Notes: generated by a model from the sequence alone, not told the origin. A stretch of DNA of 64,000 nt from Sphingopyxis sp. YR583 (GCF_900108295.1 NZ_FNWK01000005.1:62001-126000), one strand, 5' to 3'; positions 18,547 through 27,152 are shown, counted from the first letter of the stretch. Made by a program: numbers and translations.

Positions 18547-20255
18547 GGGTTCGACCTATGGCGATTGTCGTCGTCCTCGACAAGCCTCGCGTCGGGAAAA
18601 GCGGCCAAAGCGGCCTTTACGACGGGCAATTCGCGGATTCGCGCATCATTATCGTCGAGCTTCGCCTGGCGCACCTGTCCAAGGCTCGGGCGCGCGTCCC
18701 CCTCGCCCGCGCGAACCTGCCAGCGGCTGCCGGTCTGGCCCAGCAGCGCTTCGCCGAGCCGCCGCGCAAAATCGCCGTCTAGCGCGGGGGCCGGCGCATA
18801 GACCAGCAGCCCCGGTTCGAGCTCGATCAGCCTGACGTCGTCATAAACTTGCCGTGCAAGCTGATGATTACCCGAGCTTTCGAGAAGCTGGTGGATCTGC
18901 GCAACCGTCAACGCCGAAGCCGGCGTCTCGGCGACAGGCGCCTCCGCAGCAGCATCGGGTGACGAGGCCATGGCCGTTTCGCCAGCCGGAGCGGCGGGTG
19001 CGACCATCGGCGTCACCGGCACCACACCCTTTTCGAGCAACTTCGCCAGTTCGCCGGGGTCGGGCATCGATGCGGCGTAGATGACGCGCAGCAGCAGCAT
19101 CTCGAGATGTTCGAGCGGATTGTTCGCGCGCAGCACCTCGTCATGCCCCTTGAGCAAGAGCTGCCAGAGGCGGTTCAAGGGCGCGAAGCCAAGCTTTTGC
19201 GCCCAGTCGCCGATTCGTTCGCGATCCGATGCGGCAAGTGCGGGATCGTCGTGGCGCGAGACCTTGGCGAGCGTAATCGCGTGCGTCAGGTCCATCAGCC
19301 CGCGCACCATCGCGACGGGTTCGATGCCGAGCGCATATTGGGCACGCGCCAGATCGATCGCGCCACCCGCGTCGCCGTCGAGGATCGTCGCCATCAACTG
19401 CGTAATCGCTGTGCGATCCGACAGCCCCAGCATCGTCCGCACCTGATCGGCGCCAATCCGGCCGCCGCCATCAAGGTCGGCGTGCGCGATCGCCTGGTCG
19501 AGAATCGAGAGACCGTCGCGCACCGAACCCTCGGCGGCATTGGCAATCAGCCAGATCGCCGGCGCCTCGCCCTCGACGCCCTCTTTCTGCAGGATCGCGC
19601 TGAAATGCGCGAACAGCATGTCGGGGGTGATGCGGCGGAGATCGAAGCGCTGGCAACGCGACAGCACCGTCACCGGCACCTTGTTCACTTCGGTGGTCGC
19701 GAACAGGAATTTGACGTGCGGCGGCGGTTCTTCGAGCGTTTTCAGAAGCGCGTTGAAGGCGTTACGCGACAACATATGCACTTCGTCGATGATGTAGATC
19801 TTGTAGCGCGCCGACACGGCAGCATAGCGCACCGCCTCGATAATCTCGCGCACATCGTCGACGCCGGTGTTCGATGCGGCGTCCATCTCGATCACGTCGA
19901 TGTGGCGGCCCTCGGTGATCGCGCGGCACGGTTCGCACACGCCGCAGGGATCGATCGTCGGCCCGCCCTGCCCGTCGGGCCCGATGCAGTTGAGCGCCTT
20001 CGCGATCAGGCGTGCGGTCGAGGTCTTGCCGACCCCGCGCACCCCGGTCATCAGAAAGGCGTGCGCCAGCCGGTCGCGCGCGATGGCGTTGCCCAGCGTC
20101 TTCACCATCGCGTCCTGTCCGATCAACTCGGCGAAGGTTTGCGGGCGATATTTGCGGGCCAGGACGCGGTACGGGCCGCTCGACGCGGGGGGAGCAGGCG
20201 TCTCCGGCAGGTCCATACCCAGCATCGTCGGTTCGTCGTCGGCGGAATCGCTCAT
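18543..20255 (-). CDS. dnaX: DNA polymerase III subunits gamma and tau
   Basis: 570 residues. Clamp-loader AAA+ ATPase: YRPQTFAELIGQDAMV, Walker A GVRGVGKTSTARLIAK (about 72-85), zinc-binding cysteines CIGPDGQGGPTIDPCGVCEPC by position about 90-112, Walker B IYIIDEVHMLS, sensor motif LFATTEVNKVP, then the collar domain and an Ala/Pro-rich linker leading to the tau C-terminus. Loads the beta clamp and couples polymerases at the fork. I did not find an obvious slippage heptamer for a shorter gamma form. Confidence 0.97.
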   Translation of the reverse strand: MSDSADDEPTMLGMDLPETPAPPASSGPYRVLARKYRPQTFAELIGQDAMVKTLGNAIARDRLAHAFLMTGVRGVGKTSTARLIAKALNCIGPDGQGGPTIDPCGVCEPCRAITEGRHIDVIEMDAASNTGVDDVREIIEAVRYAAVSARYKIYIIDEVHMLSRNAFNALLKTLEEPPPHVKFLFATTEVNKVPVTVLSRCQRFDLRRITPDMLFAHFSAILQKEGVEGEAPAIWLIANAAEGSVRDGLSILDQAIAHADLDGGGRIGADQVRTMLGLSDRTAITQLMATILDGDAGGAIDLARAQYALGIEPVAMVRGLMDLTHAITLAKVSRHDDPALAASDRERIGDWAQKLGFAPLNRLWQLLLKGHDEVLRANNPLEHLEMLLLRVIYAASMPDPGELAKLLEKGVVPVTPMVAPAAPAGETAMASSPDAAAEAPVAETPASALTVAQIHQLLESSGNHQLARQVYDDVRLIELEPGLLVYAPAPALDGDFARRLGEALLGQTGSRWQVRAGEGDARPSLGQVRQAKLDDNDARIRELPVVKAALAAFPDARLVEDDDNRHRSNP

Positions 20256-20297
20256 GGCCCCGTCTTAGGGGCTCGGCTTGCCTTTGTCGAAAGCAAG

Positions 20298-20762
20298 ATG
20301 CACCTTAGCCCGATGTTTCGCGACACGGACAAACTCGACCGCCTGTACGACCGCGCCGTGCATATTCAGGCGGGGCTGCGGAATGGTTTTTGTGCGCCCA
20401 TATTCCGTGCGCTCGCGATCCGGAATTACGGCCATGGACAAGTGCTGTTGGCATGCGACTTCACGGTCGAAAAGATGCGCGGCAATCACCCCGCATCGTC
20501 GGCTTACTGGTATCGGAAAGCCTGGCGAAGCGGCAACGCGAACGCGGCCCAGCATATGGCAATGAACTGTTTCGCGGCAAATGATCTGCAAGGCTATCGG
20601 CGCTGGCTGCGCCGCGCCGCGCGGTTGGGTGATACGGAAGCGGCGTTCGAGCTTGGCAAATTTGCAACCCGGCTGCCCTACACGCGCCTTCGCGCGATCC
20701 GGCGCATTCGCCCGGAGTACCGGCGCAAGAACGGGAATGCCCATTCGTTCGAAATGTGGTGA
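20298..20762 (+). CDS. Sel1-repeat-like hypothetical protein
   Basis: 154 residues from MHLSPMFRDTDKLDRLYDRA (alternative start five codons on). The middle reads as alpha-alpha repeats with Sel1/TPR character: HPASSAYWYRKAWRSGNANA-AQHMAMNCF, then DLQGYRRWLRRAARLGDTEAAFELGKFA. The protein is basic and lacks a signal peptide. Squeezed between dnaX and the SRP RNA gene on the opposite strand. Function unknown. Confidence 0.65.
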   Translation: MHLSPMFRDTDKLDRLYDRAVHIQAGLRNGFCAPIFRALAIRNYGHGQVLLACDFTVEKMRGNHPASSAYWYRKAWRSGNANAAQHMAMNCFAANDLQGYRRWLRRAARLGDTEAAFELGKFATRLPYTRLRAIRRIRPEYRRKNGNAHSFEMW

Positions 20763-20763
20763 A

Positions 20764-20858
20764 GGTGGAAGCCGGAACGACCCGCGGCGAATTCGTTGCG
20801 GCTGCTTCCTTCCGGACCTGACCGGGTTGGCGAAGACCACGTCCGCCCGACTTCCGCG
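20764..20858 (-). ncRNA. ffs: Small signal recognition particle RNA (4.5S)
   Basis: The minus strand contains the nearly invariant SRP domain IV core CAGGTCCGGAAGGAAGCAGC (complement at about 20799-20822) within a ~95-nt region whose ends can pair (GGGCGGACGTGGTC near the 5' end with the GGTCGTTCCGGCTT side). It binds Ffh to target membrane proteins. Ends are approximate. It sits upstream of dnaX on the same strand, as in many proteobacteria, with one small gene between. Confidence 0.88.
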
Positions 20859-20899
20859 GCGCATATGGCGGCGGATGCAGCGAAATGCAAGCGGCCTGC

Positions 20900-21778
20900 T
20901 CAGTCGGGCAGGTCGGTCACAGTAATTCGCGTCGCTTCGGCGATGATCGCGCTGGCTGCATCGCCCTTGACGGCGGGGCGGTCGAGATAGACGGCGATCA
21001 CATATTTCCTGCCGCCCGGCGTCTCGACAAAGGCGACGTCATTATACGCGTTGCCGCACGACCCGGTCTTGTCGCCGGCGATCCAGCCTTGCGGCAAGCC
21101 CGCACGGATTCGCTTGAGCCCCGTCTGGCTTTCGATCATCCAGCCGCGCAATTGCTTGCGATATTCAGGCTGCAGCCGATTTCCGTAGACATAGGATGCG
21201 GCGCTTGTCGCCATCGCGATCGGGCTGGTGGTATCGCGCTCGTCGCCGAGCGCATTTTCGTTGAGTTCGGGTTCGTTGCGGTCGAGCCGCGTCACGCTGT
21301 CGCCTGCACGGCGCAGCGCGGCGGTGAAAGCAGACGGGCCACCGATCTGCGTCAAAATCAGGTTCGCTGCGGTGTTGTCGCTGAGCACAACGGCATCGCG
21401 CGCCGCGAGACCGAGCCGTTGTTCTCCCCTGCCGTCAGGCCCGAGCAGCCTTTCGGTGCCCGGCGAATAGGAAACAAGATCGGCGCGGGTAAACGCAAGT
21501 GGCGTGCGTAGCGATACGCCTTTCGCGGCGCGTTCGAGTAGCTGTCCCGCAAGCAGGAGCTTGAAAGTCGAGCACATCGCAAAGCGTTCGTGACCGCGAC
21601 CGGCCGACACCAGCCTCCCCCCGCCATCGACCACGGCGATACCCAGCCGGCCGCCGCTGCGCCGTTCGAGGTCGCGGATCGCCTTCGCCGTGATCACCGA
21701 ATCGCCCAACGGTTCGCCGGACGTGGCCGCACAACCCGCAAGCGCGACCATCGCGACGCCTGCGAGAACCGCCCGCAT
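20900..21778 (-). CDS. Class A beta-lactamase with Cys69-Cys238 pair, lipoprotein-type signal
   Basis: 292 residues. A lipobox-like signal (VALAGC, Cys16) predicts a lipid-anchored periplasmic enzyme. All class A motifs are present: S70-x-x-K as CSTFK (Ser is residue 70), SDN as LSDNTAAN, the omega-loop E166/N170 as RNEPELNEN, and K234-T-G as DKTGS. Cysteines sit immediately before the nucleophile (Ambler 69) and two residues after KTG (Ambler 238, KTGSCG); this pair forms a disulfide in class A carbapenemases such as KPC, NMC-A and SME. Its ATG overlaps the ferredoxin gene's stop by one base, so it is translated from the cysteine desulfurase operon. Substrate range cannot be read directly. 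Confidence 0.93.
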   Translation of the reverse strand: MRAVLAGVAMVALAGCAATSGEPLGDSVITAKAIRDLERRSGGRLGIAVVDGGGRLVSAGRGHERFAMCSTFKLLLAGQLLERAAKGVSLRTPLAFTRADLVSYSPGTERLLGPDGRGEQRLGLAARDAVVLSDNTAANLILTQIGGPSAFTAALRRAGDSVTRLDRNEPELNENALGDERDTTSPIAMATSAASYVYGNRLQPEYRKQLRGWMIESQTGLKRIRAGLPQGWIAGDKTGSCGNAYNDVAFVETPGGRKYVIAVYLDRPAVKGDAASAIIAEATRITVTDLPD

Positions 21779-22113
21779 CAGCGCGGCCCCTGCATGTTGC
21801 GGCTTTCCGCCGGGATGTGAACGGTGAGGCCTTCGAGATCAGGCGTCAGCACGATCTGGCACGACAGGCGGCTCGTCCGGCGCACCCCGGCGGCGAGGTC
21901 GAGCATATCCTCCTCCATCTCGCTCGCGGGCGGCAGACGGTCGAAATCCTCTTTTGCGACGATGACATGACAGGTCGAACAGGCCATCTGCCCCTCGCAC
22001 GTCCCCTCGAGCGGCATCATATGCGCCTGCGCGACATCGAGCAGGATCGAACCCGGCACGGCTTCGGCCTCGGTGCGCTGCTTGCCGTCGGCGTGGACGA
22101 AGGTGACGCGCAT
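21778..22113 (-). CDS. Adrenodoxin-type [2Fe-2S] ferredoxin
   Basis: 111 residues from MRVTFVHADGKQRTEAEAVP. Cluster ligands are visible as C-x5-C-x2-C in TCEGQMACSTCHVIV and the fourth Cys in RLSCQIVLTPDLEGL. The protein ends TVHIPAESRNMQGPR, normal for Isc-type ferredoxins (Fdx) and electron donors of P450s. Overlapping one-base junctions with the cysteine desulfurase (upstream) and the beta-lactamase (downstream) argue for an iron-sulfur assembly role. Confidence 0.92.
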   Translation of the reverse strand: MRVTFVHADGKQRTEAEAVPGSILLDVAQAHMMPLEGTCEGQMACSTCHVIVAKEDFDRLPPASEMEEDMLDLAAGVRRTSRLSCQIVLTPDLEGLTVHIPAESRNMQGPR

Positions 22114-23192
22114 CAGTCCACCCCCTGCAAACGCGCGGCGTCCCTGATCGCCTGAAGCCCGCCGCGTACCTGCTGCTCGCTGGTATATCGCCCCCAGCCG
22201 AGCCGGATCGAGGCGCGCGCATCGGCTTCGCTGACGCCCATCGCGCGCAGTACATGGCTGACCTTGCCCGACCCGCTGCCGCACGCGCTGCCGAGCGAAA
22301 AGGCGACTTCGCGGGCGTCGGACATCAGGCGAAGGCCGTTCACCCCCTCGCGCCGGACGTTGAGATTGCCATGGTAGCGGGAGCCCGCATCGCCATTGAT
22401 CGTCCATTCGGGCAGCATGTCGAGCGCGAGCGACCAGAGCCGGTCGACATGCTCGGCGTCGGCATCGAACCGGTCGGCCGCGAGTGCGGCGGCGGCACCG
22501 AAACCGGCGCAGAGCGCGGGTGATACGGTGCCCGAACGCATCCCCTGCTCCTGTGCGCCGCCGAACATCAGCGGCGGCAGGTCGACACCGTCCTTCACCC
22601 ACAGCGCGCCAATGCCCTTGGGACCATGGATCTTGTGCGCCGAGACGGCTATCAGGTCGGCGCCCTCGGGGATGGCGACGCGGCCATAGCCCTGCACCGC
22701 ATCGCAGAGCAGCAGGCTGTTCTTCGCATGCGCGGCGGCGGCGAAATCGGCGACCGGCTGGATCGTCCCGACCTCGTTGTTCACGAGCATCGTCGCGACG
22801 ATTCCACCGTCGGGGATCAGCGCATCGTCGGGCGCCAGCGCCAGCCCTTCGCCGTCGACCGGCAGGATATGCGCGTTCAGCCGCTCGAGGCATTGCAGCG
22901 CTGCCGCATGTTCGATGCTGAGCCCCGCGACGCCGCCCGGCATCGCCTCGGCCCCGCGCAGCAAAGCCCAGTTGAGCGCCTCGGTCGCGCCCGACGTAAA
23001 GAAGACGCGCCCGCCCTTCGGCAACAGCGCCACGACCTGATCGCGCGCGACCTCTACGGCGGCTGCGGCGGCGCGGCCAGCTTTGTGCGTGCTCGACGGA
23101 TTGGCGAAGCCATCGTCCGCAAGCCAGCGCAGCATCGCCTCGCGCGCTTCGGGAGCAAGCGGCGTAGAGGCTTGATAATCGAGGTAAATCAT
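22113..23192 (-). CDS. Cysteine desulfurase, NifS/IscS family
   Basis: 359 residues, class V PLP enzyme. MIYLDYQASTPLAPEAREAM is the standard NifS start; FTSGATEALNWALL, LVNNEVGTIQP, the PLP Lys in SAHKIHGPKGIGALW, and the persulfide-forming Cys loop FSLGSACGSGSGKVSHVL are present. The long Cys loop marks group I (NifS/IscS-like). Supplies sulfur for iron-sulfur clusters with the ferredoxin encoded downstream. Upstream is a perfect palindrome (23211-23227). Short compared with IscS (404 aa) and closer to NifS-like enzymes. Confidence 0.93.
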   Translation of the reverse strand: MIYLDYQASTPLAPEAREAMLRWLADDGFANPSSTHKAGRAAAAAVEVARDQVVALLPKGGRVFFTSGATEALNWALLRGAEAMPGGVAGLSIEHAAALQCLERLNAHILPVDGEGLALAPDDALIPDGGIVATMLVNNEVGTIQPVADFAAAAHAKNSLLLCDAVQGYGRVAIPEGADLIAVSAHKIHGPKGIGALWVKDGVDLPPLMFGGAQEQGMRSGTVSPALCAGFGAAAALAADRFDADAEHVDRLWSLALDMLPEWTINGDAGSRYHGNLNVRREGVNGLRLMSDAREVAFSLGSACGSGSGKVSHVLRAMGVSEADARASIRLGWGRYTSEQQVRGGLQAIRDAARLQGVD

Positions 23193-23210
23193 CGAACGAG
23201 AGAGTCCTTA

Positions 23211-23227
23211 TTGCGAACGATTCGCAA
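23211..23227. promoter_or_regulatory. Perfect palindrome upstream of cysteine desulfurase (candidate iron/Fe-S operator)
   Basis: TTGCGAA-CGA-TTCGCAA, 7-bp perfect arms with a 3-base spacer, 19 bases upstream of the cysteine desulfurase start and between it and the divergent hydrolase gene. The arms resemble the TGCGAA half-sites of alphaproteobacterial Fur-type boxes; the regulator is inferred, not shown. Confidence 0.5.
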
Positions 23228-23332
23228 AAGTTGCATGTTGATACCTATTTTCTATATAGGCGCCATCTTCGCTCCGCCACCCCGCCCCTCGGCGAATCAC
23301 TGGCAAGCTCACGAAACATGGAAGGTGCTTTG

Positions 23333-23989
23333 ATGCCCGACGTTATTTTCCCCGGCCCCGAGGGCCGCATCGAAGGCCGTTTCTCGCCCCCGCCGCGCCC
23401 GCGCGCGCCGCTCGCGCTGATCCTTCACCCGCACCCGCAGGGCGGCGGCACGATGAACGACCGCATCACGCAGGCGATGTACAAGAGCTTCGTCGCGCGT
23501 GGCTTTGCAGTGCTGCGCTTCAACTTTCGCGGCGTCGGCCGCAGCCAGGGCACGTTCGACAATGGTATCGGCGAACTCTCCGATGCCGCATCGGCGCTCG
23601 ACTGGGTCCAGTCGATCCATCCCGAGGCGCAGACCACCTGGGTCGCGGGCTTCAGCTTCGGCGCGTGGATCGGAATGCAGCTTTTGATGCGTCGCCCCGA
23701 AATCCGCGGCTTCCTATCGGTCGCGCCACCGGCGAACATGTACGACTTCAGCTTCCTCGCGCCCTGCCCCTCGTCGGGCATCATCGTCGCGGGCGGACAG
23801 GACGAGATCGTGCCGCCGAGCGCGGTGCAGAAGCTGGTCGACAAGCTGCGCACCCAAAAGGGCATCACGATCCATCACGACGAAATCCCGCGCGCCAACC
23901 ACTTCTTCGAGCATGAACTCGACCAGTTGATGAAGTCGCTGGATAACTATCTGGATATGCGGCTCGCGCCCGATTCGCCGATCCGCTGA
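23333..23989 (+). CDS. Alpha/beta hydrolase, uncharacterised serine hydrolase
   Basis: 218 residues from MPDVIFPGPEGRIEGRFSP, preceded by GGAAGGTG. LALILHPHPQGGGTMNDRIT gives the oxyanion loop, VLRFNFRGVGRSQG the typical strand-turn, the nucleophile elbow is AGFSFGAW, the acid lies in VAGGQDEIVPPS and the His in RANHFFEHEL. This is the conserved family found beside suf/isc cysteine desulfurases in alphaproteobacteria, here divergent from one. Substrate unknown. Confidence 0.85.
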   Translation: MPDVIFPGPEGRIEGRFSPPPRPRAPLALILHPHPQGGGTMNDRITQAMYKSFVARGFAVLRFNFRGVGRSQGTFDNGIGELSDAASALDWVQSIHPEAQTTWVAGFSFGAWIGMQLLMRRPEIRGFLSVAPPANMYDFSFLAPCPSSGIIVAGGQDEIVPPSAVQKLVDKLRTQKGITIHHDEIPRANHFFEHELDQLMKSLDNYLDMRLAPDSPIR

Positions 23990-23997
23990 CGAAACCC

Positions 23998-24034
23998 TCC
24001 TCCCTGTCGCGGCGCGATGGGGAGGATTATTTTA
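23998..24034 (+). terminator. Hairpin terminator after alpha/beta hydrolase
   Basis: Stem TCCTCCC..TCGC / GCGA..GGGGAGGA with one 2-base mismatch, followed by TTATTTTAT. It overlaps the stop of the small membrane protein gene read on the other strand. Confidence 0.65.
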
Positions 24035-24191
24035 TCGGCACCAGCCAGATCGTCACATTGGCGAACATCACCAGCGCAGCCACGAACATCAGCAGCGCGC
24101 GGCGACGGTCGCCCTTGCGAAAAACGATGACGGCGCCGCCGGTCAAAAGCACACCGGTCAGCATCAGGATGGAGATGATCGTGTCGGACAT
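24027..24191 (-). CDS. Small two-helix membrane protein, 54 aa
   Basis: Reading the minus strand from ATG at 24191 gives MSDTIISILMLTGVLLTGGA followed by VIVFRKGDRRRALLMFVAAL and VMFANVTIWLVPIK. It has two membrane segments joined by a strongly basic turn (RKGDRRR), which by the positive-inside rule puts both ends outside the cytoplasm. The pattern 'hydrophobic helix, RKGDxRRAxLM, hydrophobic helix ending NVxIWxVP' is one I associate with short uncharacterised sphingomonad proteins. It fills what would otherwise be a 314-base gap. Confidence 0.65.
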   Translation of the reverse strand: MSDTIISILMLTGVLLTGGAVIVFRKGDRRRALLMFVAALVMFANVTIWLVPIK

Positions 24192-24303
24192 GAGGCGGCT
24201 TTATCGGGGCCGTCACAAATTTGCCACCTCGCTTATGGCCAATCCGTGCGGCTTCGCCTAAAGGGCCGACATCGATTCCCTTAGACCCCGCGGGAGCCGC
24301 ACC

Positions 24304-24756
24304 ATGCGCATCGCCATCGCCTCCGACCACGCCGCTTACGAGCTGAAAGCCGTGCTTGCCGACTGGCTGCGCGAACAAGGGCACGAGGTCGAGGATCTCG
24401 GCACCAACGGCCCCGAAAGCGTCGACTATCCCGATTATGGCTACCGGCTCGGCGAAGCGATCGCCGACGGCCGCGCCGAAAAGGGTGTTGCGCTGTGCGG
24501 ATCGGGCATCGGCATTTCGATCTCGGTCAACCGCAACCCCGCCGCGCGCTGCGCGCTCGTTTCCGAACCGCTGTCAGCGAAGCTGTCGCGCGAGCATAAT
24601 GACGCCAACGTCATTGCGATGGGCGCGCGCCTGACCGGCATCGACATGGCGAAGGCTTGCCTCGACGCCTTCCTGACCACCGACTTTGCCGGCGATCGCC
24701 ACGCGCGCCGCGTCGACAAGCTTTCGAATCCGCCTCAACTGGAGACCAGCCGATGA
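24304..24756 (+). CDS. rpiB: Ribose-5-phosphate isomerase B
   Basis: 150 residues, RpiB/LacAB fold. [31 protein letters not shown], the active-site Cys in [16 protein letters not shown] and [15 protein letters not shown] are all family hallmarks. Interconverts ribose-5-P and ribulose-5-P in the pentose phosphate pathway. Its stop overlaps the glyA start (ATGA). Confidence 0.96.
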   Translation: MRIAIASDHAAYELKAVLADWLREQGHEVEDLGTNGPESVDYPDYGYRLGEAIADGRAEKGVALCGSGIGISISVNRNPAARCALVSEPLSAKLSREHNDANVIAMGARLTGIDMAKACLDAFLTTDFAGDRHARRVDKLSNPPQLETSR

Positions 24757-26060
24757 CCACCGAAACGCTCGACAAGCCCATCAAATCGGCCGGCTATTTC
24801 ACCGACGGCGTCGACAAGGTCGACCCCGCCGTCGCTGCGGCGATGAAGCATGAACTCGACCGCGAGCAACATCAGATCGAACTGATCGCGTCGGAGAATA
24901 TCGTCTCGAAGGCGGTACTTGAGGCGCAAGGCAGCGTCTTCACCAACAAATATGCCGAGGGTTATCCCGGTCGCCGTTATTATCAGGGCTGTGCGCCGTC
25001 GGACGAGGTCGAGACGCTCGCGATCGACCGCGCCAAGCAGCTCTTCGAGTGCGGCTATGCCAATGTCCAGCCGCACTCGGGCGCGCAGGCGAACGGCGCG
25101 GTCATGCTCGCCCTGACCAAGCCCGGCGCGACGATCATGGGCATGAGCCTCGACGCCGGCGGGCACCTGACCCACGGCGCGGCGCCCGCGATGTCGGGCA
25201 AATGGTATAATGCCGTGCAATATGGCGTGCGCCCTGACGATCATCTCGTCGATTTCGACCAGGTCGAGGCGCTGGCGAAAGAGCATCGTCCGACCCTGAT
25301 CATCGCGGGCGGTTCGGCGTATCCGCGCACGCTCGACTTCGCGCGCTTCCGTGCGATCGCCGATGACGTCGGCGCATTGCTGATGGTCGACATGGCGCAT
25401 TTCGCAGGCCTAGTCGCCGGCGGCGCGCACCCCTCGCCGATGGAACATGCGCATGTCGTCACCACGACGACGCACAAGACGCTGCGCGGCCCGCGTGGCG
25501 GCATGATCCTGACCAATGACGAGGCGATCGCGAAGCGCATCAATTCGGCGGTCTTCCCGGGCCTGCAGGGCGGCCCGCTGATGCACGTCATCGCCGCCAA
25601 GGCCGTGGCGTTCGGCGAAGCGCTGCGCCCCGAGTTCAAGGATTACGCCAAGGCGACGATCGCCAATGCGCAGGCGCTCGCGAACCGGCTGAAGGCGCGC
25701 GGCGCCGACGTCGTCGCGGGCGGCACCGACACGCACCTTGCACTCATCGACCTTCGCCCGCTCGGCATCACCGGCCGCGACGCCGATGAGGCGCTCGAGC
25801 GCAGCGCGATCACCTGCAACAAGAATGGCGTTCCCTTCGATCCGCTTCCGCCGGTCAAGACCAGCGGCATCCGCGTCGGATCGCCCGCCGGCACGACGCG
25901 CGGCTTCGGCGTCGCCGAATTCGAGGAAATCGGCGACATGGTCGCCGACGTGCTCGAGGCGCTGCGCGACAAGGGCGAGCATGGCGACGCCGATGTCGAG
26001 GCGAATGTCCGTGGCCGCGTTCGCGCGCTCTGCGAACGCTTCCCCATTTATCAGGGATAA
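24753..26060 (+). CDS. glyA: Serine hydroxymethyltransferase
   Basis: 435 residues from [23 protein letters not shown] enzyme converting serine and tetrahydrofolate to glycine and methylene-[48 protein letters not shown], the PLP-Lys motif [17 protein letters not shown] and [16 protein letters not shown] are intact. Start is fixed by the 4-base overlap with rpiB. The rpiB-glyA-nrdR order is typical for alphaproteobacteria. Confidence 0.98.
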   Translation: MTTETLDKPIKSAGYFTDGVDKVDPAVAAAMKHELDREQHQIELIASENIVSKAVLEAQGSVFTNKYAEGYPGRRYYQGCAPSDEVETLAIDRAKQLFECGYANVQPHSGAQANGAVMLALTKPGATIMGMSLDAGGHLTHGAAPAMSGKWYNAVQYGVRPDDHLVDFDQVEALAKEHRPTLIIAGGSAYPRTLDFARFRAIADDVGALLMVDMAHFAGLVAGGAHPSPMEHAHVVTTTTHKTLRGPRGGMILTNDEAIAKRINSAVFPGLQGGPLMHVIAAKAVAFGEALRPEFKDYAKATIANAQALANRLKARGADVVAGGTDTHLALIDLRPLGITGRDADEALERSAITCNKNGVPFDPLPPVKTSGIRVGSPAGTTRGFGVAEFEEIGDMVADVLEALRDKGEHGDADVEANVRGRVRALCERFPIYQG

Positions 26061-26064
26061 GGCG

Positions 26065-26283
26065 ATGGCGCGGCAGCACCCCGAGGAACCGACGCTGGTG
26101 GAGGTGACGATTGAAGAGGTCAAGGCGATGGGCAAGCAAGGCATGGCCCACCCCTCGACGCGCCCTGTTCTGACCGGCGGCGTTGTCGGGGCGATCGCCG
26201 GCGCCGTGCTGCCTGTCGTTTCCTGGCCGGTCGGCCTGTTCGCCGGGGCCGCGATCGCACTATATTCCAGGGTGAAACGCTAA
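26065..26283 (+). CDS. Small hypothetical membrane protein, 72 aa
   Basis: MARQHPEEPTLVEVTIEEVK, GKQGMAHPSTRPVLTGGVVG and a hydrophobic hairpin (GAIAGAVLPVVSWPVGLFAG, AAIALYSRVKR). Start ATG lies four bases after the glyA stop, preceded by GGGATAAGGCG; the stop is three bases before nrdR, so it is translated within the glyA-nrdR operon. No family recognised. Confidence 0.72.
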   Translation: MARQHPEEPTLVEVTIEEVKAMGKQGMAHPSTRPVLTGGVVGAIAGAVLPVVSWPVGLFAGAAIALYSRVKR

Positions 26284-26286
26284 CCG

Positions 26287-26748
26287 ATGCGCTGCCCCTA
26301 TTGCGGACATGAAGACAGCCAGGTGAAGGACAGCCGTCCGACCGAGGACGGCGCGGCGATTCGCCGCAGACGCCAGTGCGAGGATTGCGGCGCGCGCTTC
26401 ACGACCTTCGAGCGCATCCAGCTGCGCGAGGTTGCGGTGCTCAAGGCCGATGGCGGTCGCGAACCCTTCGACCGCGAGAAATTGATGCGCAGCGTCCAGA
26501 TCGCGTGCCGCAAGCGGCCGATCGACGGTGCGCGGATCGAACGACTGGTCTCGGGCATCCAGCGCCAGCTCGAAACCTCGGGCGAAAGCGAAGTCCACGC
26601 GCAGCAAATCGGCGCAATGGTGATGGAAGCTCTCAAAGGCTTCGACAACGTCGCCTATATCCGCTTTGCCAGCGTCTATCGCGACTTTACCGAAGCCAAA
26701 GATTTCGAGGAGTTCGCGAGCCAGGTTGGCGATCTCGGCAACGGCTAG
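26287..26748 (+). CDS. nrdR: Transcriptional repressor NrdR
   Basis: 153 residues. N-terminal zinc ribbon with [16 protein letters not shown] and [16 protein letters not shown], followed by an ATP-cone ([20 protein letters not shown] ... [19 protein letters not shown]). Represses ribonucleotide reductase genes in response to nucleotides. No nrd genes are in the window. Confidence 0.97.
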   Translation: MRCPYCGHEDSQVKDSRPTEDGAAIRRRRQCEDCGARFTTFERIQLREVAVLKADGGREPFDREKLMRSVQIACRKRPIDGARIERLVSGIQRQLETSGESEVHAQQIGAMVMEALKGFDNVAYIRFASVYRDFTEAKDFEEFASQVGDLGNG

Positions 26749-26880
26749 GCCCGACCTGTCGGACACGATATCCTTTGGGACAGGATTGTTCCACCACGCC
26801 TCATATTGCGCTAGGCGCGGCCCAAATTTAGACTGGCTCTTGAGCCTTGCTGCATTCGCTTACGAGGGCGGGAGTTTTTC

Positions 26881-27123
26881 ATGATCGTTCATCTTTTTGC
26901 GCTGATGATTTCGGCCGCCACTCCGATCGCGGCGCCCGGAGAAACAAACGAAACGCCACCTGCGCCGAAAGAGAAGCTGATCTGCACCAAATCGGCCGTC
27001 ACGGGTTCGCCCGCCCGTTCGAAGCGGGTGTGCCGGACGCGCGTGCAATGGGAAGCGGAAAAAGAGGAGGCTCGCAAGGATTACGAGCGGACCCGCGCAC
27101 CTCAAACGCGCAATTCGCACTGA
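26881..27123 (+). CDS. Small exported hypothetical protein with two Cys
   Basis: 80 residues, start preceded by GGGCGGGAG. Short hydrophobic N-terminus (IVHLFALMISAATPIAA) compatible with a signal peptide, a Pro/Glu-rich linker, then LICTKSAVTGSPARSKRVCR-TRVQWE, where two Cys 17 residues apart could form a disulfide. The C-x-x..S.x..K.VCRTR.QWE pattern is seen in short sphingomonad exported proteins. Function unknown. Confidence 0.65.
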   Translation: MIVHLFALMISAATPIAAPGETNETPPAPKEKLICTKSAVTGSPARSKRVCRTRVQWEAEKEEARKDYERTRAPQTRNSH

Positions 27124-27152
27124 CGCGGCCGACGGTCATCCAGAGTCCCGCT

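Noticed and set aside
24192..24303. Glycine- or folate-type riboswitch upstream of rpiB-glyA
   Set aside because: No recognisable aptamer core or terminator/antiterminator pair; the 112-base leader is too plain to support it.
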